DNA from: Cecembia sp.
Lineage (GTDB): Bacteria > Bacteroidota > Bacteroidia > Cytophagales > Cyclobacteriaceae
Length of the DNA stretch: 56,791 nt
Assembly: GCF_007126775.1 (NCBI RefSeq)
Contig: NZ_SLAP01000187.1
Coordinates: 1 to 56,791 of the forward strand
Reading direction: 5' to 3'
Below the pieces are notes generated by a model. It saw nothing but the letters and a program-made list of their open reading frames with translations, was not told the DNA's origin and made no database searches. The position numbers were made by a program, and so were the translations under genes. Below are positions 36,058-43,705 of the stretch, piece after piece (within the stretch, counting starts at the first letter, position 1; each line of letters opens with the position of its first letter).

Positions 36058-36669
36058 TTATATGTGCCGTTCTTTACCTTGGGCGATTTCATACAACAAT
36101 TCCCTGGAGCGGTGAAGTTGTGCCTTTACTGTGCCGAGAGGTTTTTCCAACTCCTGTGCAATTTCTTCATAGGACAATTCATCGAAATAGCGCAATTGCA
36201 CCAATTTTCGGTATTTGGCCGGAAGCTTGTCTACAAAAATTCTGACCATTTCGATTCTTTGAGACCTGATAAATTCATCCTGAGGATTGTTGTCATCGTC
36301 TTCCACATCGATGTTTACAGCATTGCCACTGTCATCGCTCATGGTGGTATTTAGACTCATAGTCTTCAGTTTCTTTTTTCGGATAAAGTCAATGGTATTA
36401 TTGGTGGCTATTCTAAAAAGCCAGGTTGAAAAGGTATAATCCTTTTTAAACTTATGGAGGTTTTTGAAAGCTTTGGCAAAGGCTTCCATAGTCAGGTCTT
36501 CTGCATCGTCCGCGTCCCTGATCATTTTCAAGATCATAAAATACACTGCCTTTTTGTAGCGTTTCATAAGGGCAGCAAAAGCTTGCTGATCCTTTTCTAT
36601 GACCGCCCTGTCAATAAGATCAAAATCTTCTAGTGCCTTATTGGAAAATCCTCTTTCGTTTACTTCCAT
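36058..36669 (-). CDS. ECF-type sigma factor (second)
   Basis: A 203-residue sigma-70 family protein. Region 2 includes LMKRYKKAVYFMILKMIRDADDAEDLTMEAFAKAF and STWLFRIATNNTIDFIRKKK; region 4 includes KLVQLRYFDELSYEEIAQELEKPLGTVKAQLHRSRELL. An acidic linker (NIDVEDDDNNPQDEF) joins them. It overlaps the upstream glycosyltransferase gene by 10 bp, so the two are coupled. No anti-sigma gene follows in the window. Confidence 0.9.
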   Translation of the reverse strand: MEVNERGFSNKALEDFDLIDRAVIEKDQQAFAALMKRYKKAVYFMILKMIRDADDAEDLTMEAFAKAFKNLHKFKKDYTFSTWLFRIATNNTIDFIRKKKLKTMSLNTTMSDDSGNAVNIDVEDDDNNPQDEFIRSQRIEMVRIFVDKLPAKYRKLVQLRYFDELSYEEIAQELEKPLGTVKAQLHRSRELLYEIAQGKERHI

Positions 36670-37796
36670 TTAACTTTTTTTGATTGGTATCCTAATGCGC
36701 CAAGGATCCAAAAGTACCCCAGGTACATCAAATCGAAAAAACCTATCCAAAAGACAGCGGCCTTCCCTTCCAGTTTTTTCCTTGCTGATGTGAATACTGA
36801 TGTAAGCAGTATGGATCGAACAATAATTATACCTAAAATAATTCCAAAATGTTCCCAGTTTTCTTCTAAAGCAGCAATAATAATTAAAGAAATGGAGGAA
36901 ACCCAAAAAAGCAGGTGGCTAAAAGCGTAAATTCCTATTTTTGGTTTGTCTCCTATATGGTAATATTTTCCAGCATGAAAATGTCTTTTTTTCTGCGTGA
37001 AGTAAGATTTCCAACTCACCTCGGGTTCTGAGATGGTAATGCTTTCAGGATCTATTACCACAGCTGTGTTTTTTCCTTTTGCATACAGGTTGACAAAAAG
37101 GTCATCATCACCTCCATTGATATGCCACAGGCCCTTAAATGCTTTTTGATCCATAAAGAAACTCCTCCTGTAGCAGAGATTTCTACCTACTCCCATAAAT
37201 GGGGATTTCCAGAGCGCAAAGGATATGTATTGTAGCCCTGTCCACAAAGTTTCAAATTGAATCCAGCTGTTCAAAAGCCCCTTTCCGCAGCTATACTGAG
37301 AAAATCCGAGTGAAAAGGTTTTTCCTTCATTGCGTACAGGTGCAGTCATCAGCCTCACCCATTTATTGCTTTTTGGAATACAATCCGCATCAGTCAATAG
37401 CAGGACATCATTTTTTGTAACTTTGATTCCCAATGTCAGGGCATATTTTTTGGCTGTCACATGCTTTGGCGTGTATTCTACGGTCACCGTTCGTAATTTG
37501 GGATATTGAGACATCATTTCCTCCAAAAGCCCCCTAGTGCCGTCCCAAGACCTGTCATTGATTACCAGCACTTCATAATTTGGATAATCCTGACTACAGA
37601 GGACAGGGATTAATTTTTTAAGGTTTTCTTTTTCATTATGCGCAGCCACGATGACTGTAACGCCTTCGGTTTTTGAATCTGGGTTTTGGTCTTTCTTTTT
37701 ATACAAAAAGGACATGCGGCCAAAAATGATCAGGATATAAAAAAGCTGTACTCCCAATCCAATCAAAAAAACCACCAATAGAATTTCTGTAACCAT
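36660..37796 (-). CDS. membrane-bound family 2 glycosyltransferase
   Basis: A 378-residue inner-membrane GT-A enzyme. A signal-anchor helix (MVTEILLVVFLIGLGVQLFYIL) precedes the catalytic domain: VTVIVAAHNEKENLKKLIP, EVLVINDRSWDGTRG and LLLTDADCIP (the DxD-type metal site), then GGDDDLFVN as the acceptor-side acid. Three more hydrophobic helices close the protein. The ATG at 37796 is preferred; one at 37829 adds a basic stretch. It is coupled to the sigma factor downstream. The acceptor is unknown. Confidence 0.85.
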   Translation of the reverse strand: MVTEILLVVFLIGLGVQLFYILIIFGRMSFLYKKKDQNPDSKTEGVTVIVAAHNEKENLKKLIPVLCSQDYPNYEVLVINDRSWDGTRGLLEEMMSQYPKLRTVTVEYTPKHVTAKKYALTLGIKVTKNDVLLLTDADCIPKSNKWVRLMTAPVRNEGKTFSLGFSQYSCGKGLLNSWIQFETLWTGLQYISFALWKSPFMGVGRNLCYRRSFFMDQKAFKGLWHINGGDDDLFVNLYAKGKNTAVVIDPESITISEPEVSWKSYFTQKKRHFHAGKYYHIGDKPKIGIYAFSHLLFWVSSISLIIIAALEENWEHFGIILGIIIVRSILLTSVFTSARKKLEGKAAVFWIGFFDLMYLGYFWILGALGYQSKKVKWK

Positions 37797-37830
37797 TCCT
37801 TTACCTTTACATGGCAAATATAGAATCAAA

Positions 37831-37864
37831 TTGAGGATGGATTAAGAATAAGCTTATATTTTTG
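37831..37864 (+). promoter_or_regulatory. Bacteroidota-type promoter for tgt
   Basis: TTG at 37831-37833 and TATTTTTG at 37857-37864, 23 bp apart, fit the consensus. Transcription would begin near 37871, downstream of the upstream ATG-type frame at 37862, which supports the ATG at 37928 as the tgt start. Confidence 0.5.
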
Positions 37865-37927
37865 TCTTCTGGATTGGGACAGACTTATCAGATTAGAAGA
37901 AAAAGCACGTTTCCCCAAAAAATTAAG

Positions 37928-39058
37928 ATGAAATTTAAATTAGAGCATAGCGATACAAAGAGCAAAGCCAGGGCAGGCACCTTAATAACCGATCATGGAG
38001 ATATTCAAACTCCTATTTTTATGCCGGTTGGTACAGCAGGTTCAGTCAAAGCTGTGCATCAGCGCGAGTTGATGTATGATGTCAAGGCCCAGATCATACT
38101 TGGTAACACTTATCATCTTTATCTTAGACCTGGGCTAGATATTATAGAAAAGGCAGGTGGTTTGCATAAATTCAATGGTTGGTCCAAACCCATGCTGACG
38201 GATAGTGGCGGGTATCAGGTTTTCTCTTTGGCCGAAAACCGCAAATTGACAGAGGAAGGGGCTGTGTTTAAATCCCATATAGATGGATCCAAACACTTGT
38301 TCAGTCCCGAAGGGGTCATGGATATCCAAAGGGTTATTGGTGCAGATATCATTATGGCATTTGATGAGTGCCCTCCTTACCCTTGTGATTTTGACTATGC
38401 CAGAAAATCCATGGAATTGACCCATCGTTGGTTGAAACGCTGTATTGATCGCTTTGACAGTACAGAAGGCAAGTATGGATATAGTCAAACCTTATTTCCT
38501 ATTGTTCAGGGATCGGTATACCCCGAATTGAGGAAACAATCAGCAGAGTTTGTAGCTTCCTGTAACAGAGAAGGAAATGCCATAGGTGGTTTGTCTGTAG
38601 GGGAGCCTGTGGAGGAAATGTACGCAATGACGGCTATGGTGACCGAAATTCTGCCAAAAGATAAGCCAAGATATCTCATGGGTGTGGGTACTCCGGCCAA
38701 TATATTGGAAAGTATAGCCCTAGGGGTGGATATGTTTGACTGCGTAATGCCTACCCGAAACGCCCGAAACGGCATGTTGTTTACTTCGGAAGGAATCATC
38801 AATATCCGGAATGAAAAATGGAAGGCTGATTTTAGTCCCATTGATCCACATATTAATTCTTATGTAAGTTCGTTTTACTCAAGGGCCTATTTGCGTCATT
38901 TGACTATAGCCAAAGAAATATTGGCATCTCAGATTGCCAGTATCCATAACCTGAGCTTTTACTTATGGCTAGTGGGGCAGGCCAGAGAACACATTATTGA
39001 AGGAGATTTTGCCATTTGGAAAAATCAGATGGTAGAAAAAGTCAGTCGGAGATTATAA
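37928..39058 (+). CDS. tgt: tRNA-guanine transglycosylase with altered zinc site
   Basis: Exchanges guanine 34 for the queuosine precursor in Tyr, His, Asn and Asp tRNAs. The 376-residue protein has the base acid D92 (LTDSGGYQVFS), IMAFDECPP, VQGS, GGLSVGEP and nucleophile D271 (MFDCVMPTRNARNG). By alignment to the Zymomonas enzyme the zinc ligands Cys318, Cys320, Cys323 and His349 fall on I309, S311, S314 and H340: the three cysteines are gone. I think many Bacteroidota Tgt proteins share this, but that is memory, not a search. The LptF/G-type gene begins 2 bp after its stop. Confidence 0.93.
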   Translation: MKFKLEHSDTKSKARAGTLITDHGDIQTPIFMPVGTAGSVKAVHQRELMYDVKAQIILGNTYHLYLRPGLDIIEKAGGLHKFNGWSKPMLTDSGGYQVFSLAENRKLTEEGAVFKSHIDGSKHLFSPEGVMDIQRVIGADIIMAFDECPPYPCDFDYARKSMELTHRWLKRCIDRFDSTEGKYGYSQTLFPIVQGSVYPELRKQSAEFVASCNREGNAIGGLSVGEPVEEMYAMTAMVTEILPKDKPRYLMGVGTPANILESIALGVDMFDCVMPTRNARNGMLFTSEGIINIRNEKWKADFSPIDPHINSYVSSFYSRAYLRHLTIAKEILASQIASIHNLSFYLWLVGQAREHIIEGDFAIWKNQMVEKVSRRL

Positions 39059-39060
39059 GC

Positions 39061-40134
39061 ATGAAGATACTGGATAAATTGATCATCAAGGACTTCCTCA
39101 AGACCTATTTTTTTGTGGTTTTGATGCTGATCCTTATTGTTTTGGTACTGGATTTTACCGAAAAGAATGATGCCTTTATCCGTAACCAGGTGCCAGCAAA
39201 ATACATTTTGGTGTATTTGTTGAATTATGGACTTTATCTCAACAATTTATTGACCCCTATCACTGTTTTCATTTCGGTCATTTTCATTACCTCCAAAATG
39301 GCAGGCAGGACTGAAATCATCGCTATTTTGAGCAGTGGCGTAAGTTTTGTGCGCTTATTGGTCCCTTACCTCATAGGTGCTTCCCTGATAGGGATTGCTG
39401 CTTTTTTTCTCAATGGTTGGGTCCTTCCCGGAGCTACTGCAGGGGTAACTGAATTCAAGTCCAGATGGATGGAGGAGAGCAAGTTCTACACAGAAAACAA
39501 TATTCATATCAAAGTAGCTCCTGATGTGTACGCTTATATTTCCAGGTATTACTCCTCAGGAAATACCGGTTATAACTTCACTTTAGAGCAAATCCGAGAT
39601 GGGCAATTGATATCCAAGTTATCCGCTGATAGAATAGTCTGGGATACAGCAGTCAATTCCTGGTCGGTTAAAAACTGGAGATTGAGGGAACTGCATGACT
39701 GGGGTGAGGAGTATACCGTCGGAGAGTCACTGGATACACTGCTTTCCATTACACCCAATGATTTTGATTTGCCGGTCAACCACCACGAGACGCTGAAGCT
39801 CCCTGATCTCAATAGGCAGATTATTCTTTTGGAAGAAAGGGGGGCAGATAATGTCAATTATTACAGGATTGAGAAGTATGTCCGGTTTATGTCACCCTTC
39901 TCGGCATTGATACTTACTTTTATTGGTGTCATAGTTTCTTCAAGAAAGACAAGAGGAGGTTCAGGCTTTCAGATTGCCCTAGGTTTTCTTTTGGCATTTA
40001 TTTATATCCTGATGTTTTTGCTCTCCAGGACTTTTGCAGAAGCAGGTACTGCCTTTCCTTTACTGTCTGTTTGGATTCCCAATATCGTTTTTGCCGTGAC
40101 CGGCATGTTACTTTACAAAACTGTTCCCAGATAA
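39061..40134 (+). CDS. LptF/LptG family permease
   Basis: A 357-residue YjgP/YjgQ family protein, one half of the LPS-transport permease that drives LPS from the inner membrane with LptBC. Three N-terminal helices (about 15-115), a periplasmic beta domain (about 130-265) and three C-terminal helices form the expected pattern. KMAGRTEIIAILSSGVSF is the cytoplasmic coupling loop for LptB, and ISSRKTRGG-like residues follow the fourth helix. It starts MKILDKLIIKDFLKTY. Whether it is the F or G subunit cannot be told without a tree. Confidence 0.88.
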   Translation: MKILDKLIIKDFLKTYFFVVLMLILIVLVLDFTEKNDAFIRNQVPAKYILVYLLNYGLYLNNLLTPITVFISVIFITSKMAGRTEIIAILSSGVSFVRLLVPYLIGASLIGIAAFFLNGWVLPGATAGVTEFKSRWMEESKFYTENNIHIKVAPDVYAYISRYYSSGNTGYNFTLEQIRDGQLISKLSADRIVWDTAVNSWSVKNWRLRELHDWGEEYTVGESLDTLLSITPNDFDLPVNHHETLKLPDLNRQIILLEERGADNVNYYRIEKYVRFMSPFSALILTFIGVIVSSRKTRGGSGFQIALGFLLAFIYILMFLLSRTFAEAGTAFPLLSVWIPNIVFAVTGMLLYKTVPR

Positions 40135-40135
40135 G

Positions 40136-41056
40136 ATGCTGCCCGACAAAACAGTCAAAGACTACCTGATGCTCCATTTCATCGTTTTGATCTGGGGATT
40201 TACGGCTATCCTTGGCCTTTTGATCAGCATAGCCTCTTTGGAGATTGTTTTTTATAGAACCTTGATTGCTACGGTAATTTTAGGGTTGATTTTCTTTTGG
40301 AGAAAAACTCCCATCCATCTTCCTCGAAAGGAATTGGGGAAAATTATTGGAACTGGTTTTATCATCTGCCTGCATTGGTTGCTTTTTTTCTGGGCAGCAA
40401 GGGTGTCCACTGCCTCAGTTTGTCTGGCAGGTATGGCTACAACTTCTTTATGGACTGCTTTTTTGGAACCCATTGCAAATAAGAGGAAAGTCAAAGCTTT
40501 TGAAATTTTTTTAGGCTTATTGGTAATAGCAGGATTATATGTGATTTTCCGATTTGAATTGGATTATTGGCTGGGTTTGGTTATGGCCATCGGCTCTGCT
40601 TTTTTGAGCGCAGTATTTACCGTCATCAATGGGAGATTTGCCAAGCGCCATAATCCCTATATATTAACTTTTTATGAGATGTTTGGGGCTTGTGTTTTTG
40701 CTGCCATGCTCTTACCGGTTTATGGATATTTTTTTGCGCCTGAGGGCTTACAACTGATTCCTAGTGCCATGGATTGGTTCTGGTTGTTTCTGCTCGGTGG
40801 AGTTTGTACAGTTTATGCTTTTTCTGTTTCCGTGGAGCTTATGCGTAGGATTACCGCTTTTGCTGTCAATCTGACCATCAACCTGGAACCGGTTTATGGG
40901 ATCATTTTAGCTGTCCTGATTTTTGGAGAAAAGGAAAAAATGACCGGGGGATTCTATCTGGGCACCTTGATTATTTTGGTGTCTGTGTTGATTTACCCGG
41001 TGTATAATTATTACCTGAGGAGAAAGGCAAAGGGAAATAACCTGTTGCGGGCATGA
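40136..41056 (+). CDS. EamA/DMT family transporter
   Basis: A 306-residue inner-membrane exporter of the drug/metabolite superfamily, with ten predicted helices in two EamA repeats (about residues 10-140 and 150-295). Typical cues are LIWGFTAILG in helix 1 and INLEPVYGIILAVLIFGEKEKMTGGFYLG in helices 9-10, where the EP and E residues recur in this family (shown split by the fold). The ATG lies 1 bp after the permease stop. Substrates vary, often amino acids or nucleotides. A degenerate copy of its last residues follows at 41088. Confidence 0.87.
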   Translation: MLPDKTVKDYLMLHFIVLIWGFTAILGLLISIASLEIVFYRTLIATVILGLIFFWRKTPIHLPRKELGKIIGTGFIICLHWLLFFWAARVSTASVCLAGMATTSLWTAFLEPIANKRKVKAFEIFLGLLVIAGLYVIFRFELDYWLGLVMAIGSAFLSAVFTVINGRFAKRHNPYILTFYEMFGACVFAAMLLPVYGYFFAPEGLQLIPSAMDWFWLFLLGGVCTVYAFSVSVELMRRITAFAVNLTINLEPVYGIILAVLIFGEKEKMTGGFYLGTLIILVSVLIYPVYNYYLRRKAKGNNLLRA

Positions 41057-41069
41057 GAGAAGATAATTG

Positions 41070-41144
41070 ATATTTGAGAATTCTTAAATGACCGGAGGAT
41101 TTTATTTGGGTACCTTGATCATTTTAGTGTCTGTACTAATTTAA
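41070..41144 (+). pseudogene. remnant of an EamA-type gene 3' end
   Basis: From 41088, 18 codons encode MTGGFYLGTLIILVSVLI and then a stop. The same 18 residues occur in the live EamA gene at 40940-40993. The two DNA copies differ at nine bases, all synonymous. Weak similarity continues upstream (IFE then a stop, against IFGE). The copy has no start or body, so it is a broken second gene, most likely a diverged allele left after homologous replacement. Confidence 0.75.
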
Positions 41145-41168
41145 AAGTTCTTTTATTTGCAAAAAAAA

Positions 41169-41300
41169 TCAAACAACCAGCTTAAATCTGATACCTCTGA
41201 TATTAACAATTTTTATTAAAGGATCATCTTTAAGATATTTCCGGATTTTGGTGATAAATACATCCATGCTTCTTGCTGAGAAAAAATCATCCGTACCACA
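41169..41300 (-). pseudogene. remnant of an OmpR/PhoB-type response regulator
   Basis: The minus strand reads GTDDFFSARSMDVFITKIRK and then YLKDDPLIKIVNIRGIRFKL-VV before a stop. This is the tail of a winged-helix (Trans_reg_C) DNA-binding domain, including the recognition helix RSMDVFITKIRKYL. Upstream the frame hits a stop (W then TAG); a one-base shift would continue as LVALWYG, so a frameshift near 41296 is likely. The receiver domain is missing. No other two-component gene is near. Confidence 0.72.
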
Positions 41301-41459
41301 ATGCTACCAATCTGCTGAATAATTCATAACTCACCTTTCTGAATCTTTCAAATACTCTGAAGAATAGTACAACCTATTCTATCCTTCCCAGATTAATTTT
41401 GTTAAATGTGTCTTTTGATATAGGAAGAAAATAGTGACAATAGTGTCCTTGACCGAGAC

Positions 41460-41543
41460 ATGAAAAACACAATTTTTTTATTTGTTAAAGTGTTATTCAT
41501 ACAGTTAACCCTTCTCTCGAGCTTGTCAGGTATCGGTCACTAA
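41460..41543 (+). other. orphan signal-peptide-like ORF, 27 codons
   Basis: MKNTIFLFVKVLFIQLTLLS then SLSGIGH and a stop: a charged start, a hydrophobic core and a polar end, like a bare signal peptide. It may be the surviving 5' end of a lost exported protein, in keeping with the other fragments here. A real small membrane peptide is possible. Confidence 0.3.
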
Positions 41544-41719
41544 TCTAAGTTCAAGCAGTAATAAATTTCTTAAAAAATTAACTTAATGTTCAAAAAACTC
41601 CTAAATAGATTTTAAAGTTAAATTATGAAGAATTTTCAGATTGAACCTTTGCCTCTTTTTTGAAATTATAGACTTAAGTACAGCTTGATAAATTTAACTT
41701 TACGACAATGTAATCCTTC

Positions 41720-41801
41720 AAAGTTATGACTTTACAGGAATAAAATCTTCTAAAGTTATGACTTTACGGGAATTGAACTCCAAGCGAAAAGTTAACTTTT
41801 C
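41720..41801. repeat. short direct repeats and a 16-bp palindrome
   Basis: AAAGTTATGACTTTAC occurs at 41720-41735 and again at 41752-41767, 32 bp apart; a diverged third version lies just upstream. Each holds a 5-bp inverted repeat (AAAGT, ACTTT). GAAAAGTTAACTTTTC at 41786-41801 is a perfect palindrome. They could be operator sites of a lost gene. The rest of 41571-41869 holds no gene I can see. Confidence 0.45.
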
Positions 41802-41869
41802 AAAGACCTTCACAGAAGCTTATAAAAGTCAAAATACCTAGGTGAATAGGGGAGATTTTAGGGAGTTTG

Positions 41870-42205
41870 TCAGTGCAAAGTAGTAATATCCTGCAAAGTT
41901 TCTAAGGCCTTTTTAACCTCCTCCTCAGAAATTTCCCCAATCTTTTCTACCAGCCGCTCTTTGGCAATCGATCGGATATGGAAAATCATCATTTCAGAAG
42001 GTGCTTTCAGGTTGTTGGCAGGGTTAGGCTGTAGGATTGGATTGCCTTGGTAATTTTTGATTTTTGTAGTCAATGGTGCCGTAATGACCACATTCAGGTA
42101 TTTGTTGAGCAGGTTTCCACTGATAATGACTACAGGTCTAAATCCAGCTTGTTCCGAACCTCTAACAGGATTCAAGTCTGCATACCAAATCTCACCTTGC
42201 CTCAT
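41870..42205 (-). CDS. MazF/PemK-type endoribonuclease toxin
   Basis: A 111-residue toxin. MRQGEIWYADLNPVRGSEQ, GFRPVVIISGN, VVITAPLTT and the late IRSIAKERL are the MazF/PemK signatures; Arg in GFRPV and Thr in APLT belong to the usual RNA-cleaving site. The ATG at 42205 overlaps the antitoxin gene by 14 bp, a normal TA arrangement. Cleavage specificity cannot be read from sequence. Confidence 0.88.
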   Translation of the reverse strand: MRQGEIWYADLNPVRGSEQAGFRPVVIISGNLLNKYLNVVITAPLTTKIKNYQGNPILQPNPANNLKAPSEMMIFHIRSIAKERLVEKIGEISEEEVKKALETLQDITTLH

Positions 42206-42434
42206 CTTCCAGCTGTTTGAAGTACGCATGCATGCCTTCTTCTGCTAAAGTCAGGATATCCTCATCATCAGCTGCGGTTTTGTAAGATTTTACATAAGCT
42301 GCTCTTTTCAGATGGTCCAGATAGAGACTGAGTGCCTTCTCTATCAGTTTATTTTTAGGCATACCCATGGTATTTGCATACTCAGCAAGCCTTTGCACGA
42401 GGTCATCGGGGAGTGAAGTAGTGATAGTGATCAT
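42192..42434 (-). CDS. ribbon-helix-helix antitoxin
   Basis: An 80-residue protein: MITITTSLPDDLVQRLAEYANTM is a CopG/MetJ-type strand and helices for DNA binding, and the acidic second half (ADDEDILTLAEEGMHAYFKQLEDEA) should wrap the toxin. It precedes and overlaps the toxin gene. It follows ispE by 40 bp on the same strand. Confidence 0.82.
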   Translation of the reverse strand: MITITTSLPDDLVQRLAEYANTMGMPKNKLIEKALSLYLDHLKRAAYVKSYKTAADDEDILTLAEEGMHAYFKQLEDEAR

Positions 42435-42458
42435 ATTTACTGTATTTTTTGTAAATAT
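42433..42458. promoter_or_regulatory. probable antitoxin operator
   Basis: ATATTTAC at 42433-42440 and GTAAATAT at 42451-42458 form a perfect inverted repeat with a 10-bp spacer. It overlaps the antitoxin start codon, where an autorepressor would block transcription. Ribbon-helix-helix antitoxins commonly bind such repeats. Confidence 0.5.
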
Positions 42459-42474
42459 AAAACATAAATATAAA

Positions 42475-43281
42475 TCACACTACACTCTCAAAAACAAAGT
42501 ATCCTGAGGGCCAGCTGCGTGGTTCTGGTTTAGCTGTAAACAGTCCAAACACAGTCGAACCTGAACCGGACATGGCGGCATAATAAGCGCCCATCTCATA
42601 TAGTTTGGCTTTGATTTCGGCCAGCTCAGGGTATTGGGGGAAGATACTGGCTTCAAAATCATTGACAAGCATTTCTTTCCAGCTGCTTTTGTCACTCAGT
42701 ATTTCCCTAAGTTGAAATTTTGGTTTTTGGGGCTTGATGCCTGCGTAGGCTTCCTTGGTGCCGACATGTATGGGCGGTTTGATTAAGACAATATGGTCAC
42801 CCTGAATATTTACATCGACTGGTTCTAAAATCTCTCCCCTTCCAGTAGCAATTTTAGGTGTATTTTGAATGAAAAATGGGCAGTCACTTCCCAGTTGGGA
42901 GGCATAATCCTCTAAAATCCAATCTTCCAGATGCAGTTCAAATAATGTATTCATCAAAGTTAAAGCAAAAGCACCATCTGCCGAACCACCACCAAGCCCT
43001 GCCCCCATCGGGATGTTTTTGTGCAGGTGAATATGTAAATCGGGGAGGTCATTGAAATCTTTTCGAAGAATCTTTACAGCTTTTAGTATAAGGTTATCCT
43101 TCTCCTCACCGGGGATATCCAAACCGGAAGTTTCAAAAACGGCTTTTTTGCTGAGGATTATTTCTAAGGCATCATTAATGGGAATAGGAACCATACAGGT
43201 TTCGACATCATGATAGCCATCTTTTCTTTTGGAAATAATGTGAAGGCCAAGGTTTATTTTGGCATTAGGGAAACATATCAT
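42475..43281 (-). CDS. ispE: 4-diphosphocytidyl-2-C-methyl-D-erythritol kinase
   Basis: Fourth step of the MEP isoprenoid pathway, a GHMP kinase of 268 residues. FPNAKINLGLHI (K8), the ATP loop PMGAGLGGGSADGA (91-104) and GSDCPFF (D133) supply the active site; AAMSGSGSTVFGLF is GHMP motif 3. Both key residues K8 and D133 are present. It lies upstream of the TA pair. The upstream region to the ilv leader contains no gene I trust. Confidence 0.94.
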   Translation of the reverse strand: MICFPNAKINLGLHIISKRKDGYHDVETCMVPIPINDALEIILSKKAVFETSGLDIPGEEKDNLILKAVKILRKDFNDLPDLHIHLHKNIPMGAGLGGGSADGAFALTLMNTLFELHLEDWILEDYASQLGSDCPFFIQNTPKIATGRGEILEPVDVNIQGDHIVLIKPPIHVGTKEAYAGIKPQKPKFQLREILSDKSSWKEMLVNDFEASIFPQYPELAEIKAKLYEMGAYYAAMSGSGSTVFGLFTAKPEPRSWPSGYFVFESVV

Positions 43282-43412
43282 AGAAGCAAATAAAGTAATT
43301 GCAGTAAATATGGTAATAAAATATCGGAAACCTTATTGATTTAACCGTAGTAAATAAAGCAATTTGTTAAAAAAATGATGGCCATATAAAGTGAAGATTG
43401 AAGAAAAAATAA

Positions 43413-43619
43413 AAAAAATGGTTATTTATTTATCCGACATCAAACTCGGAACATTATTTTGAATTTTCTAAAAGGCTGAAAATTAATTTAGATGATGAAC
43501 TGAATAATCAGTATTTTAAAAAATATAATTCTTTTAAAAAATATTTGGCATACATAATAAAACTATTAATGCCTCAAAAAATGAAATTAAATATTGTATC
43601 TGTCAGAATTCAGACGTAA
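43413..43619 (+). other. AT-rich open frame without a start, possible gene remnant
   Basis: A 68-codon stretch free of stops that reads WLFIYPTSNSEHYFEFSKRL and later KYNSFKKYLAYIIKLL, with no ATG until late. Composition is unlike the neighbours (very AT-rich, Lys, Asn and Tyr). It may be a scrap of a transferred gene or chance. It ends where the ilv promoter begins. Confidence 0.2.
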
Positions 43620-43624
43620 TATTG
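43594..43624 (+). promoter_or_regulatory. probable promoter of the ilv-leu operon leader
   Basis: TTG at 43594-43596 and TAATATTG at 43617-43624 are 20 bp apart. One base of the second box departs from TAnnTTTG. The start would lie near 43631, about 20 nt before the leader peptide. Confidence 0.4.
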
Positions 43625-43651
43625 TATGAACATTTAAAACAAAGCAATCAT

Positions 43652-43705
43652 ATGTTTGAATTGGTCACTCCCCTCAGCTTTATTATTCTCATTTGTAATA
43701 AATGA
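43652..43705 (+). CDS. ilv-leu leader peptide, 17 residues
   Basis: The small ORF encodes MFELVTPLSFIILICNK. Seven of its 17 residues are Leu, Ile or Val, with I-I-L-I in a row near the end. It sits just upstream of ilvD, its stop codon abuts an RNA strand that can pair with the terminator stem, and a terminator follows. This is the layout of attenuator leader peptides in enteric ilv and leu operons: stalling at these codons when branched-chain tRNAs are short would prevent termination. Too short for routine gene finders. Confidence 0.75.
   Translation: MFELVTPLSFIILICNK

Noticed and set aside
43303..43312. CAGTAAATATG before ispE, shared with the antitoxin operator
   Set aside because: Only one half-site, AT-rich, and without an inverted partner; chance is sufficient.
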